This document shows positions 44,101 through 60,000 of a stretch of 64,000 nt of DNA, in pieces. This stretch comes from Archivesica marissinica (taxonomy: Eukaryota > Mollusca > Bivalvia > Venerida > Vesicomyidae): NCBI GenBank assembly GCA_014843695.1, contig CM026401.1, positions 25,295,376 to 25,359,375 on the forward strand, written 5' to 3'. Both the position numbers and the translations under genes were made by a program. Under the pieces are notes generated by a model, which ran no database searches, was not told where the DNA came from, and saw only the letters and a program-made list of their open reading frames with translations. Each line of letters opens with the position of its first letter. Position 1 is the stretch's first letter.

Positions 44101-46442
44101 CAGTGAGTGTTGAGTTAACAAACAGCGTACACACCGTGAGTGTTGAGCTAACAAACAGCGTATATACCGTGAGTGTTGAGATAACAACCAGCGTACACAG
44201 AGTGAGTGTTGAGTTAACAACCAGCGTACACATCGTGAGTGTTGAGTTAACATCCAGCGTACATACAGTAGTGTTGAGTTAACAACCAGCGTACACACAG
44301 TGAGTGTTGAGTTAACAACCAACGTACACACAGTGAGTGTTGAGTTAACAACCAGCGTACACACCGTGAGTGTTGATTTAACAAACAGCGTATACACCGT
44401 GAGTGTTGAGTTAACAACCAGCGTACACACAGTGAGTGTTGAGTTAACAAACAGCGTATACACCATGAGTGTTGACTTAACAACCAGCGTACACACAGTG
44501 AGTGTTGAGTTAACAAACAGCGTATCAACGTGAGTGTTGAGTTAACAACCAGCGTACACACCGTGAGTGTTGAGCTAACAAACAGCGTATACACCGTGAG
44601 TGTTGAGTTAACAACCAGCGTACACACAGTGAGTGTTGAGTTAACAACCAGCGCATACACCGTGAGTGTTGAGTTAACAACCAGCGTACACACAGTGAGT
44701 GTTGAGTTAACAACCAGCGTACACACAGTGCGTGTTGAGTTAACAACCAGCATTTAAACGGTGAGTGTTGAGTTAACAACCAGCGTATAAACCGTGAGTG
44801 TTGAGTTAACAACATCGTGAGTGTTGAGCTAACAAACAGCGTATACACAGTGAGTGTTGAGTTAACAAACAGCGTACACAAAGTGAGTGTTGAGTTAACA
44901 ACCAGCGTACACACAGTGAGTGTTGAGTTAACAACCAGCGTACACACAGTGAGTGTTGAGTTAACAACCAGCGTACATACACCGTGAGTGTTGAGTTAAC
45001 AACCAGCGTATAAACCGTGAGTGTTGAGTTAACAAGCAGCGTTCACACAGTGAGTGTTGAGTTAACAGCCAGCATATAAACCGTGAGTATTAAATTAACA
45101 ACCAGCGTACAAACCGTGAGTGTTGAGTAAACAACCATCGTACACACAGTGAGTGTTGAGTTAACAACCAGCGTACACACAGTGAGTATTGAGTTAACAA
45201 CCAGCGTACAGTACACTGTGAGTGTTGAGTTAACAACCAGCGTACACACAGTGAGTGTTGAGTTAACAACCAGAGTACATACAGTGAGTGTTGAGTTAAC
45301 AACCAACGTACATACAGTGAGTGTTGAGTTAATAACCAGCGTACACACTATGAGTGTTGCGTTAACAAGCAGCGTACACACAGTTAGTGTTGAGTTAACA
45401 ACCAGCGTATAAACTGTGAGTGTTAAGTTAACAACCAGCGTACAAACCGTGAGTGTTGAGTAAACAACCATCGTACAGTACACCGTGAGTGTTGATTTAA
45501 CAACCAGCGTACAGTACACCGTGACTGTTGAGCTAACAAACAGCGTATGCAACGTGAATCTTGAGTTAACAACCAGCGTATTCAACGTGAGTGTTGAGTT
45601 AACAACCAACGTACATACAGTGAGTGTTGAGTTAACAACCAGCGTACACTCTATGAGTGTTGAGTTAACAACCAACGTATACACGGTGAGTGTTGAGTTA
45701 ACAACCAGCATACAGTACACCGTGAGTGTTGAGTCAACAACCAGCGTACAGTACACCGTGAGTGTTGAGTTAACAACCAGCGTACACACAGTGAGTGTTG
45801 AGTTAGCAACCAGCGTATACACAGTGAGTGTTGAGTTAACAACCAGCGTACACACCGTGAGTGTTGAGCTAACAAACAGCTATCCACCGTGAGAGTTGAG
45901 TTATCAACCAGCGTACACACAGTGAATGTTGAGTTAACAGCCAGCGCATACCCCGTGAGTGTTGAGTTAACAACCAGCGTACAAACAGTGAGTGTTGAGT
46001 TAACAAACAGCGTATACACCGTGAGTGTTGAGTTAACAACCAGCGTACACGCAGTGAGTGTTGAGTTAGCAACCAGCGTATACACAGTGAGTGTTGAGTT
46101 AACAACCAGCGTACACACCGTGAGTGTTGAGCTAACAAACAGCGTATACACCGTGAGTGTTGAGTTAACAACCAGCGTCCACACAGTGAGTGTTGAGTTA
46201 ACAGCCAGCGCATACCCCGTGAGTGTTGAGTTAACAACCAGCGTACACACATTGAGTGTTGAGTTAACAAACAGTGTATACACTGTGAGTGTTGAGTTAA
46301 CAACCAGCGTCCACAAAGTGAGTGTTGAGTTAACAGCCAGCGCATACCCCGTGAGTGTTGAGTTAACAACCAGCGTACACACAGTGAGTGTTGAGTTAAC
46401 AACCAGCGTACACACAGTGCGTGTTGAGTTAACAACCATCAT

Positions 46443-49400
46443 TTAAACGGTGAGTGTTGAGTTAACAACCAGCGTATAAACCGTGAGTGTTGAGTTAACA
46501 AACAGGGTATACACCTTTAGTGTTGAGTTAACAACCAGCGTACACACAGTGAGTGTTGAGATAACAACCAGCGTACACACTATGAGTGTTGAGTTAACAA
46601 CTAGCGTATACACGGTGAGTGTTGAGTTAACAACCAGCATACAGTACACCGTGAGTGTTGAGTCAACAACCAGCGTACAGTACACCGTGAGTGTTTATTT
46701 AACAACCAGCGTACAGTACACCGTGAGTGTTGAACTAACAAACAGCGTATACAACGTGAGTCTTGAGTTAACAACCAGCGTATTCAACTTGAGTGTTGAG
46801 TTAACAACCAACATACATACAGTGAGTGTTGAGTTAACAACCAGCGTACACACTATGAGTGTTGAGTTAACAACCAGCGTATACACGGTGAGTGTTGAGT
46901 TAACAACCAGCATACAGTACACCGTGAGTGTTGAGTCAACAACCAGCGTACAGTACACCGTGAGTGTTTATTTAACAACCAGCGTACAGTACACCGTGAG
47001 TGTTGAGCTAACAAACAGCGTATACAACGTGAGTCTTGAGTTAACAACCAGCGTATTCAACGTGAGTGTTGAGTTAACAACCAGCGTACACACCACCGTG
47101 AGTGTTGAGTTAACAACCAGCGTACACACAGTGAGTGTTGAGTTAACAATCAACGTACACACAGTGAGTGTTGAGTTAACAACAAGCGTACACACCGTGA
47201 GTGTTGATGTAACAAACAGCGTATACACCGTGAGTGTTGAGTTAACAACCAGCGTACACACAGTGAGTGTTGAGTTAACAAACAGCGTATACACCGTGAG
47301 TGTTGAGTTAACAACCAACATACATACAGTGAGTGTTGAGTTAACAACCAGCGTATACACAGTGAGTGTTGAGTTAACAACCAGCGTCCACACAGTGAGT
47401 GTTGAGTTAGCGACCAGCGTATACACAGTGAGTGTTGAGTTAACAACCAGCGTACACACCGTGAGTGTTGAGCTAACAAACAGCTATACACCGTGAGTGT
47501 TGAGTTATCAATCAGCGTACACACAGTGAGTGTTGAGTTAACAAACAGCGTATACCCCGTGAGTGTTGAGTTAACAACCAGCGTCCACACAGTGAGTGTT
47601 GAGTTAACAGCCAGCGCATACCCCGTGAGTGTTGAGTTAACAACCAGCGTACACACAGTGAGTGTTGAGTTAACAAACAGCGTATACACCGTGAGTGTTG
47701 AGTTAACAACCAGCGTAAACACAGTGAGTGTTGAGTTAGCAACCAGTGTATACACAGTGAGTGTTGAGTTAACAACCAGCGTACACACTGTGAGTGTTGA
47801 GCTAACAAACAGCTATACACCGTGAGTGTTGAGTTATCAACCAGCGTACACACAGTGAGTGTTGAGCTAACAAACAGCGTATATACCGTGAGTGTTGAGA
47901 TAACAACCAGCGTACACAGAGTGAGTGTTGAGTTAACAACCAGCGTACACACAGTGAGCGTTGAGGTAACAGCCAGCGTATACACCGTGGGTGTTGAGTT
48001 AACAACCAGCGTACAGTACACCGTGAGTGTTTAGTTAACAACCAGCGTATAAACCGTGAGTGTTGAGTTAACATGCAGCGTACACACAGTGAGTGTTGAG
48101 TTAACAACCAGCGTATAAACCGTGAGTGTTAAGTTAACAACCAGGGTACAAACCGTGAGTGTTGAGTAAACAACCATCGTACAGTACACCGTGAGTGTTG
48201 AGCTAACAACCAGCGTACACACAGTGAGTGTTGAGTTAACAACCAGCGTACACACAGTGAGTATTGAGTTAACAACCAACGTACATACAGTGAGTGTTGA
48301 GTTAACAACCAGCGTACACACTATGAGTGTTGAGTTAACAAGCAGCGTGCACACAGTGAGTGTTGAGTTAACAACCAGCGTATAAACCGTGAGTGTTGAG
48401 TAAACAACCATCGTACAGTACACCGTGAGTGTTGATTTAACAACCAGCGTACAGTACACCGTGAGTGTTGAGCTAACAAACAGCGTATACAACGTGAGTC
48501 TTGAGTTAACAACCAGCGTATTCAACGTGAGTGTTGAGTTAACAACCAGCGTACACACCACCGTGAGTGTTGAGTTAACAATCAACGTACACACAGTGAG
48601 TGTTGAGTTAACAACAAGCGTACACACCGTGAGTGTTGATGTAACAAACAGCGTATACACCGTGAGTGTTGAGTTAACAACCAGCGTACACACAGTGAGT
48701 GTTGAGTTAACAAACAGCGTATACACCGTGAGTGTTGAGTTAACAACCAGAATACACACAGTGAGTGTTGAGTTAGCAACCAGCGTATACACAGTGAGTG
48801 TTGAGTTAACAACCAGCGTACACACCGTGAGTGTTGAGCTAACAAACAGCTATCCACCGTGAGAGTTGAGTTATCAACCAGCGTACACACATTGAGTGTT
48901 GAGTTAACAAACAGCGTATACACCGTGAGTGTTGAGTTAACAACCAGCGTCCACACAGTGAATGTTGAGTTAACAGCCAGCGCATACCCCGTGTGTGTTG
49001 AGTTAGCAACCAGCGTACAAACAGTGAGTGTTGAGTTAACAAACAGCGTATACACCGTGAGTGTTGAGTTAACAACCAGCGTACACACAGTGAGTGTTGA
49101 GTTAGCAACCAGCGTATACACAGTGAGTGTTGAGTTAACAACCAGCGTACACACCGTGAGTGTTGAGCTAACAAACAGCGTATACACCGTGAGTGTTGAG
49201 TTAACAACCAGCGTCCACACAGTGAGTGTTGAGTTAACAGCCAGCGCATACCCCGTGAGTGTTGAGTTAACAACCAGCGTACACACATTGAGTGTTGAGT
49301 TAACAAACAGTGTATACACTGTGAGTGTTGAGTTAACAACCAGCGTCCACACAGTGAGTGTTGAGTTAACAGCCAGCGCATACCCCGTGAGTGTTGAGTT

Positions 49401-50500
49401 AACAACCAGCGTACACACAGTGAGTGTTGAGTTAACAACCAGCGTACACACAGTGCGTGTTGAGTTAACAACCAGCATTTAAACGGTGAGTGTTGAGTTA
49501 ACAACCAGCGTATAAACCGTGAGTGTTGAGTTAACAAACAGGGTATACACCTTTAGTGTTGAGTTAACAACCAGCGTACACACAGTGAGTGTTGAGATAA
49601 CAACCAGCGTACACACTATGAGTGTTGAGTTAACAACTAGCGTATACACGGTGAGTGTTGAGTTAACAACCAGCATACAGTACACCGTGAGTGTTGAGTC
49701 AACAACCAGCGTACAGTACACCGTGAGTGTTTATTTAACAACCAGCGTACAGTACACCGTGAGTGTTGAGCTAACAAACAGCGTATACAACGTGAGTCTT
49801 GAGTTAACAACCAGCGTATTCAACTTGAGTGTTGGGTTAACAACCAACATACATACAGTGAGTGTTGAGTTAACAACCAGCGTACACACTATGAGTGTTG
49901 AGTTAACAACCAGCGTATACACGGTGAGTGTTGAGTTAACAACCAGCGTACACACAGTGAGTGTTGAGTTAACAAACAGCGTATACACCGTGAGTGTTGA
50001 GTTAACAACCAACATACATACAGTGAGTGTTGAGTTAACAACCAGCGTATACACAGTGAGTGTTGAGTTAACAACCAGCGTCCACACAGTGAGTGTTGAG
50101 TTAGCGACCAGCGTATACACAGTGAGTGTTGAGTTAACAACCAGCGTACACACCGTGAGTGTTGAGCTAACAAACAGCAATACACCGTGAGTTTTGAGTT
50201 ATCAATCAGCGTACACACAGTGAGTGTTGAGTTAACAAACAGCGTATACACCGTGAGTGTTGAGTTAACAACCAGCGTCCACACAGTGAGTGTTGAGTTA
50301 ACAGCCAGCGCATACCCCGTGAGTGTTGAGTTAACAACCAGCGTACACACAGTGAGTGTTGAGTTAACAAACAGCGTATACACCGTGAGTGTTGAGTTAA
50401 CAACCAGCGTAAACACAGTGAGTGTTGAGTTAGCAACCAGTGTATACACAGTGAGTGTTGAGTTAACAACCAGCGTACACACTGTGAGTGTTGAGCTAAC
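46443..50500. repeat. Higher-order duplication in 33-bp satellite, period 3036 bp
   Basis: The block beginning ATTTAAACGGTGAG near 46441 with the variant AGGGTATACACCTTTAG recurs near 49477, an offset of 3036 bp (92 units of 33). Related blocks lie at 55472 and 62477. Confidence 0.8.
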
Positions 50501-53500
50501 AAACAGCTATACACCGTGAGTGTTGAGTTATCAACCAGCGTACACACAGTGAGTGTTGAGTTAACACAGCGTATACACCGTGAGTGTTGAGTTAACAACC
50601 AGCGTACACACAGTGAGTGTTGAGTTAACAACCAGCGTACACACTGAGTGTTGAGTTAACAACCAGCGTACACACAGTGAGTGTTGAGTTAACAACCAGC
50701 GTACACACAGTGAGTGTTGAGTTAACAACCAGCGTACACACAGTGAGTGTTGAGTTAACAACAAGCGTACACACCGTGAGTGTTGAGTAACAAACAGCGT
50801 AACACCGTGAGTGTTGAGTTAACAACCAGCGTACACACAGTGAGTGTTGAGTTAACAAACAGCGTATACACCATGAGTGTTGAGTTAACAACCAGCGTAC
50901 ACACAGTGAGTGTTGAGTTAGCAACCAGCGTATCAACAGTGAGTGTTGAGTTAACAACCAGCGTACACACCGTGAGTGTTGAGTTAACAACCAGCGTACA
51001 CACCGTGAGTGTTGAGTTAACAACCAGCGTACACACAGTGAGTGTTGAGTTAACAACCAGCGTATACACCGTGAGTGTTGAGTTAACAACCAGCGTACAC
51101 ACAGTGAGTGTTGAGTTAACAACCAGCGTATAAACGGTGAGTGTTGAGTTAACAACCAGCGTATAAACCGTGAGTGTTGAGTAACAACAGCGTACACAGT
51201 AGTGTTGAGCAACAACAGCGAACACTGAGTGTTGATAACAAACAGCGTATACACCGTGAGTGTTGAGTTAACAACCAGCGTACACACAGTGAGTGCTGAG
51301 TTAACAACCAGCGCATACACCGTGAGTGTTGAGTTAACAACCAGCGTACACACAGTGAGTGTTGAGTCAACAACCAGCGTACAGTACACCGTGAGTGTTT
51401 AGTTAACAACCAGCGTACAGTACACCGTGAGGGTTGAGCTAACAAACAGCGTATACAACGTGAGTCTTGAGTTAACAACTAGCGTATTCAACGTGAGTGT
51501 TGAGTTAACAACCAGCGTACACACAGTGGGTGTTGAGTTAACAACCAGCGTATTAAACGTGAGTGTTGAGTTAACAACCAGCGTACACACCGTGAGTGTT
51601 GAGTTAACAACCAGCGTACACACGGTGGGTGTTGAGTTAACAACCAGCCTACACACCGTGAGTGTTGAGCTAACAAACAGCGTATATACCGTGAGTGTTG
51701 AGATAACAACCAGCGTACACAGAGTGAGTGTTGAGTTAACATCCAGCGTACACACAGTGAGTGTTGAGTTAACAACCAGCGTACACACAGTGAGTGTTGA
51801 GTTAACAATCAACGTACACACAGTGAGTGTTGAGTTAACAACAAGCGTACACACCGTGAGTGTTGATGTAACAAACAGCGTATACACCGTGAGTGTTGAG
51901 TTAACAACCAGCGTACACACAGTGAGTGTTGAGTTAACAAACAGCGTATACACCATGAGTGTTGAGTTAACAACCAGCGTACACACAGTGAGTGTTGAGT
52001 TAACAACCAGCGCATACAACGTGAGTGTTGAGTTAACAACCAGCGTACACACAGTGAGTGTTGAGTTAACAACCAGCATTTAAACGGTGAGTGTTGAGTT
52101 AACAACCAGCGTACACATCGTGAGTGTTGAGCAAACAAACAGCGTATACACAGTGAGTGTTGAGTTAACAACCACGTATACACCGTGAGTGTTGAGTTAA
52201 CAACCAGCGTACACACAGTGAGTGTTGAGTTAACAACCAGCGTACACACAGTGCGTGTTGAGTTAACAACCAGCATTTAAACGGTGAGTGTTGAGTTAAC
52301 AACCAGCGTATAAACCGTGAGTGTTGAGTTAACAACATCGTGAGTGTTGAGCTAACAAACAGCGTATACACAGTGAGTGTTGAGTTAACAAACAGCGTAC
52401 ACAAAGTGAGTGTTGAGTTAACAACCAGCGTACACACAGTGAGTGTTGAGTTAACAACCAGCGTACACACAGTGAGTGTTGAGTTAACAACCAGCGTACA
52501 CAGAGTGAGCGTTGAGGTAACAGCCAGCGTAAACACCGTGGGTGTTGAGTTAACAACCAGCGTACAGTACACCGTGAGTGTTGAGTTAACAACCAGCGTA
52601 TAAACCGTGAGTGTTGAGTTAACAAGCAGCGTACACACAGTGAGTGTTGAGTTAACAACCAGCATATAAACCGTGAGTATTAAGTTAACAACCAGCGTAC
52701 AAACCGTGAGTGTTGAGTAAACAACCATCGTACAGTACACCGTGAGTGTTGAGTTAACAACCAGCGTACAGTACACCGTGAGTGTTGAGCTAACAACCAG
52801 CGTACACACAGTGAGTGTTGAGTTAACAACCAGCGTACACACAGTGAGTATTGAGTTAACAACCAGCGTACAGTACACTGTGAGTGTTGAGATAACAACC
52901 AGCGTACACACAGTGAGTGTTGAGTTAACAACCAGAGTACATACAGTGAGTGTTGAGTTAACAACCAACGTACATACAGTGAGTGTTGAGTTAACAACCA
53001 GCGTACACACTATGAGTGTTGAGTTAACAAGCAGCGTACACACAGTGAGTGTTGAGTTAACAACCAGCGTATAAACCGTGAGTGTTAAGTTAACAACCAG
53101 CGTACAAACCGTGAGTGTTGAGTAAACAACCATCGTACAGTACACCGTGAGTGTTGATTTAACAACCAGCGTACAGTACACCGTGAGTGTTGTGCTAACA
53201 AACAGCGTATACAACGTGAATCTTGAGTTAACAACCAGCTTATTCAACGTGAGTGTTGAGTTAACAACCAACGTACATACAGTGAGTGTTGAGTTAACAA
53301 CCAGCGTACACTCTATGAGTGTTGAGTTAACAACCAACGTATACACGGTGAGTGTTGAGTTAACAACCAGCATACAGTACACCGTGAGTGTTGAGTCAAC
53401 AACCAGCGTACAGTACACCATGAGTGTTGAGTTAACAACCAGCGTACACACAGTGAGTGTTGAGTTAGCAACCAGCGTATACACAGTGAGTGTTGAGTTA

Positions 53501-54082
53501 ACAACCAGCGTACACACCGTGAGTGTTGAGCTAACAAACAGCGTATACACCGTGAGTGTTGAGTTATCAACCAGCGTACACACAGTGAGTGTTGAGTTAA
53601 CAAACAGCGTATACACCGTGAGTGTTGAGTTAACAACCAGCGTACACACAGTGAGTGTTGAGTTAACAACCAGCGTATACACCGTGAGTGTTGAGTTAAC
53701 AACCAGCGTACACACAGTGAGTGTTGAGTTAACAAACAGCGTATACACCGTGAGTGTTGAGTTAACAACCAGCGTACACACAGTGAGTGTTGAGTTAGCA
53801 ACCAGCGTATACACAGTGAGTGTTGAGTTAACAACCAGCGTACACACCGTGAGTGTTGAGTTAACAACCAGAGTACATACAGTGAGTGTTGAGTTAACAA
53901 CCAACGTACATACAGTGAGTGTTGAGTTAACAACCAGCGTACACACTATGAGTGTTGAGTTAACAAGCAGCGTACACACAGTGAGTGTTGAGTTAACAAC
54001 CAGCGTATAAACCGTGAGTGTTAAGTTAACAACCAGCGTACAAACCGTGAGTGTTGAGTAAACAACCATCGTACAGTACACC

Positions 54083-57000
54083 GTGAGTGTTGTGCTAACA
54101 AACAGCGTATACAACGTGAATCTTGAGTTAACAACCAGCTTATTCAACGTGAGTGTTGAGTTAACAACCAGCGTACAGTACACCGTGAGTGTTGTGCTAA
54201 CAAACAGCGTATACAACGTGAATCTTGAGTTAACAACCAGCTTATTCAACGTGAGTGTTGATTTAACAACCAGCGTACAGTACACCGTGAGTGTTGTGCT
54301 AACAAACAGCGTATACAACGTGAATCTTGAGTTAACAACCAGCTTATTCAACGTGAGTGTTGAGTTAACAACCAACGTACATACAGTGAGTGTTGAGTTA
54401 ACAACCAGCGTACACTCTATGAGTGTTGAGTTAACAACCAACGTATACACGGTGAGTGTTGAGTTAACAACCAGCATACAGTACACCGTGAGTGTTGAGT
54501 CAACAACCAGCGTACAGTACACCATGAGTGTTGAGTTAACAACCAGCGTACACACAGTGAGTGTTGAGTTAGCAACCAGCGTATACACAGTGAGTGTTGA
54601 GTTAACAACCAGCGTACACACCGTGAGTGTTGAGCTAACAAACAGCGTATACACCGTGAGTGTTGAGTTATCAACCAGCGTACACACAGTGAGTGTTGAG
54701 TTAACAAACAGCGTATACACCGTGAGTGTTGAGTTAACAACCAGCGTACACACAGTGAGTGTTGAGTTAGCAACCAGCGTATACACAGTGAGTGTTGAGT
54801 TAACAACCAGCGTACACACCGTGAGTGTTGAGCTAACAAACAGCGTATACACCGTGAGTGTTGAGTTATCAACCAGCGTACACACAGTGAGTGTTGAGTT
54901 AACAAACAGCGTATACACCGTGAGTGTTGAGTTAACAACCAGCGTCCACACAGTGAGTGTTGAGTTAACAGCCAGCGCATACCCCGTGAGTGTTGAGTTA
55001 ACAACCAGCGTACAAACAGTGAGTGTTGAGTTAACAAACAGCGTATACACCGTGAGTGTTGAGTTAACAACCAGCGTACACACAGTGAGTGTTGAGTTAG
55101 CAACCAGCGTATACACAGTGAGTGTTGAGTTAACAACCAGCGTACATACCGTGAGTGTTGAGCTAACAAACAGCGTATACACCGTGAGTGTTGAGTTAAC
55201 AACCAGCGTCCACACAGTGAGTGTTGAGTTAAGAGCCAGCGCATACCCCGTGAGTGTTGAGTTAACAACCAGCGTACACACATTGAGTGTTGAGTTAACA
55301 AACAGTGTATACACTGTGAGTGTTGAGTTAACAACCAGCGTCCACACAGTGAGTGTTGAGTTAACAGCCAGCGCATACCCCGTGAGTGTTGAGTTAACAA
55401 CCAGCGTACACACAGTGAGTGTTGAGTTAACAACCAGCGTACACACAGTGCGTGTTGAGTTAACAACCAGCATTTAAACGGTGAGTGTTGAGTTAACAAC
55501 CAGCGTATAAACCGTGAGTGTTGAGTTAACAAACAGGGTATACACCGTTAGTGTTGAGTTAACAACCAGCGTACACACAGTGAGTGTTGAGATAACAACC
55601 AGCGTACACACTATGAGTGTTGAGTTAACAACCAGCGTATACACGGTGAGTGTTGAGTTAACAACCAGCATACAGTACACCGTGAGTGTTGAGTCAACAA
55701 CCAGCGTACAGTACACCGTGAGTGTTTATTTAACAACCAGCGTACAGTACACCGTGAGTGTTGAGCTAACAAACAGCGTATACAACGTGAGTGTTGAGTT
55801 AACAACCAGCGTATTCAACGTGAGTGTTGAGTTAACAACCAGCGTACACACCACCGTGAGTGTTGAGTTAACAACCAGCGTACACACAGTGAGTGTTGAG
55901 TTAACAATCAACGTACACACAGTGAGTGTTGAGTTAACAACAAGCGTACACACCGTGAGTGTTGATGTAACAAACAGCGTATACACCGTGAGTGTTGAGT
56001 TAACAACCAGCGTACACACAGTGAGTGTTGAGTTAACAAACAGCGTATACACCGTGAGTGTTGAGATAACAACCAACGTACATACAGTGAGTGTTGAGTT
56101 AGCAACCAGCGTACACACAGTGGGTGTTGAGTTAACAACCAGCGTATTAAACGTGAGTGTTGAGTTAACAGCCAGCGTACACACCGTGAGTGTTGAGTTA
56201 ACAACCAGCGTACACACGGTGGGTGTTGAGTTAACAACCAGCCTACACACCGTGAGTGTTGAACTAACAAACAGCGTATATACCGTGAGTGTTGAGATAA
56301 CAACCAGCGTACACAGAGTGAGTGTTGAGTTAACAACCAGCGTACACATCGTGAGTGTTGAGTTAACATCCAGCGTACACACAGTGAGTGTTGAGTTAAC
56401 AACCAGCGTACACACAGTGAGTGTTGAGTTAACAATCAACGTACACACAGTGAGTGTTGAGTTAACAACAAGCGTACACACCGTGAGTGTTGATGTAACA
56501 AACAGCGTATACACCGTGAGTGTTGAGTTAACAACCAGCGTACACACAGTGAGTGTTGAGTTAACAAACAGCGTATACACCATGAGTGTTGAGTTAACAA
56601 CCAGCGTACACACAGTGAGTGTTGAGTTAGCAACCAGCGTATCAACAGTGAGTGTTGAGTTAACAACCAGCGTACACACCGTGAGTGTTGAGCTAACAAA
56701 CAGCGTATACACCGTGAGTGTTGAGTTAACAACCAGCGTACACAGAGTGAGTGTTGAGTTAACAACCAGCGCATACACCGTGAGTGTTGAGTTAACAACC
56801 AGCGTACACACAGTGAGTGTTGAGTTAACAACCAGCGTACACACAGTGCGTGTTGAGTTAACAACCAGCATTTAAACGGTGAGTGTTGAGATAACAACCA
56901 GCGTATAAACCGTGAGTGTTGAGTTAACAACATCGTGAGTGTTGAGCTAACAAACAGCGTATACACAGTGAGTGTTGAGTTAACAAACAGCATACAGTAC

Positions 57001-60000
57001 ACCGTGAGTGTTGAGTCAACAACCAGCGTACAGTACACCGTGAGTGTTTATTTAACAACCAGCGTACAGTACACCGTGAGTGTTGAGCTAACAAACAGCG
57101 TATACAACGTGAGTGTTGAGTTAACAACCAGCGTATTCAACGTGAGTGTTGAGTTAACAACCAGCGTACACACCACCGTGAGTGTTGAGTTAACAACCAG
57201 CGTACACACAGTGAGTGTTGAGTTAACAATCAACGTACACACAGTGAGTGTTGAGTTAACAACAAGCGTACACACCGTGAGTGTTGATGTAACAAACAGC
57301 GTATACACCGTGAGTGTTGAGTTAACAACCAGCGTACACACAGTGAGTGTTGAGTTAACAAACAGCGTATACACCGTGAGTGTTGAGTTAACAACCAGCG
57401 TACACACCGTGAGTGTTGAGCTAACAAACAGCGTATACACCGTGAGTGTTGAGTTAACAACCAGCGTACACACAGTGAGTGTTGAGTTAACAAACAGCGT
57501 ATACACCGTGAGTGTTGAGTTAACAACCAGCGTACACACAGTGAGTGTTGAGTTAACAGCCAGCGCATACCCCGTGAGTGTTGAGTTAACAACCAGCGTA
57601 CAAACAGTGAGTGTTGAGTTAACAAACAGCGTATACACCGTGAGTGTTGAGTTAACAACCAGCGTACACACAGTGAGTGTTGAGTTAACAACCAGCGTAT
57701 ACACAGTGAGTGTTGAGTTAACAACCAGCGTACACACCGTGAGTGTTGAGTTAACAAACAGCGTATACACCGTGAGTGTTGAGTTAACAACCAGCGTACA
57801 CACAGTGCGTGTTGAGTTAACAACCAGCATTTAAACGGTGAGTGTTGAGTTAACAACCAGCGTATAAACCGTGAGTGTTGAGTTAACAAACAGCGTATAC
57901 ACCGTGAGTGTTGAGTTAACAACCAGCGTCCACACAGTGAGTGTTGAGTTAACAGCCAGCGCATACCCCGTGAGTGTTGAGTTAACAACCAGCGTACACA
58001 CAGTGAGTGTTGAGTTAACAACCAGCGTACACACAGTGCGTGTTGAGTTAACAACCAGCATTTAAACGGTGAGTGTTGAGTTAACAACCAGCGTATAAAC
58101 CGTGAGTGTTGAGTTAACAAACAGCGTATACACCGTGAGTGTTGAGTTAACAACCAGCGTCCACACAGTGAGTGTTGAGTTAACAGCCAGCGCATACCCC
58201 GTGAGTGTTGAGTTAACAACCAGCGTACAAACAGTGAGTGTTGAGTTAACAAACAGCGTATACACCGTGAGTGTTGAGTTAACAACCAGCGTACACACAG
58301 TGAGTGTTGAGTTAGCAACCAGCGTATACACAGTGAGTGTTGAGTTAACAACCAGCGTACACACCGTGAGTGTTGAGATAACAACCAGCGTACACACAGT
58401 GAGTGTTGAGTTAACAACCAGAGTACATACAGTGAGTGTTGAGTTAACAACCAACGTACATACAGTGAGTGTTGAGTTAACAACCAGCGTACACACTATG
58501 AGTGTTGAGTTAACAAGCAGCGTACACACAGTGAGTGTTGAGTTAACAACCAGCGTATAAACCGTGAGTGTTAAGTTAACAACCAGCGTACAAACCGTGA
58601 GTGTTGAGTAAACAACCATCGTACAGTACACCGTGAGTGTTGTGCTAACAAACAGCGTATACAACGTGAATCTTGAGTTAACAACCAGCTTATTCAACGT
58701 GAGTGTTGAGTTAACAACCAGCGTACAGTACACCGTGAGTGTTGTGCTAACAAACAGCGTATACAACGTGAATCTTGAGTTAACAACCAGCTTATTCAAC
58801 GTGAGTGTTGATTTAACAACCAGCGTACAGTACACCGTGAGTGTTGTGCTAACAAACAGCGTATACAACGTGAATCTTGAGTTAACAACCAGCTTATTCA
58901 ACGTGAGTGTTGAGTTAACAACCAACGTACATACAGTGAGTGTTGAGTTAACAACCAGCGTACACTCTATGAGTGTTGAGTTAACAACCAACGTATACAC
59001 GGTGAGTGTTGAGTTAACAACCAGCATACAGTACACCGTGAGTGTTGAGTCAACAACCAGCGTACAGTACACCATGAGTGTTGAGTTAACAACCAGCGTA
59101 CACACAGTGAGTGTTGAGTTAGCAACCAGCGTATACACAGTGAGTGTTGAGTTAACAACCAGCGTACACACCGTGAGTGTTGAGCTAACAAACAGCGTAT
59201 ACACCGTGAGTGTTGAGTTATCAACCAGCGTACACACAGTGAGTGTTGAGTTAACAAACAGCGTATACACCGTGAGTGTTGAGTTAACAACCAGCGTCCA
59301 CACAGTGAGTGTTGAGTTAACAGCCAGCGCATACCCCGTGAGTGTTGAGTTAACAACCAGCGTACAAACAGTGAGTGTTGAGTTAACAAACAGCGTATAC
59401 ACCGTGAGTGTTGAGTTAACAACCAGCGTACACACAGTGAGTGTTGAGTTAACAACCAGCGTATACACAGTGAGTGTTGAGTTAACAACCAGCGTACACA
59501 CCGTGAGTGTTGAGCTAACAAACAGCGTATACACCGTGAGTGTTGAGTTAACAACCAGCGTCCACACAGTGAGTGTTGAGTTAACAGCCAGCGCATACCC
59601 CGTGAGTGTTGAGTTAACAACCAGCGTACACACATTGAGTGTTGAGTTAACAAACAGTGTATACACTGTGAGTGTTGAGTTAACAACCAGCGTCCACACA
59701 GTGAGTGTTGAGTTAACAGCCAGCGCATACCCCGTGAGTGTTGAGTTAACAACCAGCGTACACACAGTGAGTGTTGAGTTAACAACCAGCGTACACACAG
59801 TGAGTGTTGAGTTAACAACCAGCATTTAAACGGTGAGTGTTGAGTTAACAACCAGCGTATAAACCGTGAGTGTTGAGTTAACAAACAGGTATACACCGTG
59901 AGTGTTGAGTTAACAACCAGCGTACACACAGTGAGTGTTGAGTTAACAACCAGCGTACACACTATGAGTGTTGAGTTAACAACCAGCGTATACACGGTGA

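Noticed and set aside
52165..55473. 1102-codon minus-strand frame and many other long frames in the 33-bp satellite
   Set aside because: The same DNA is open in plus and in two minus frames. The peptides are pure repeats with no signal, domain or unique ends, so this is best explained as satellite arithmetic.
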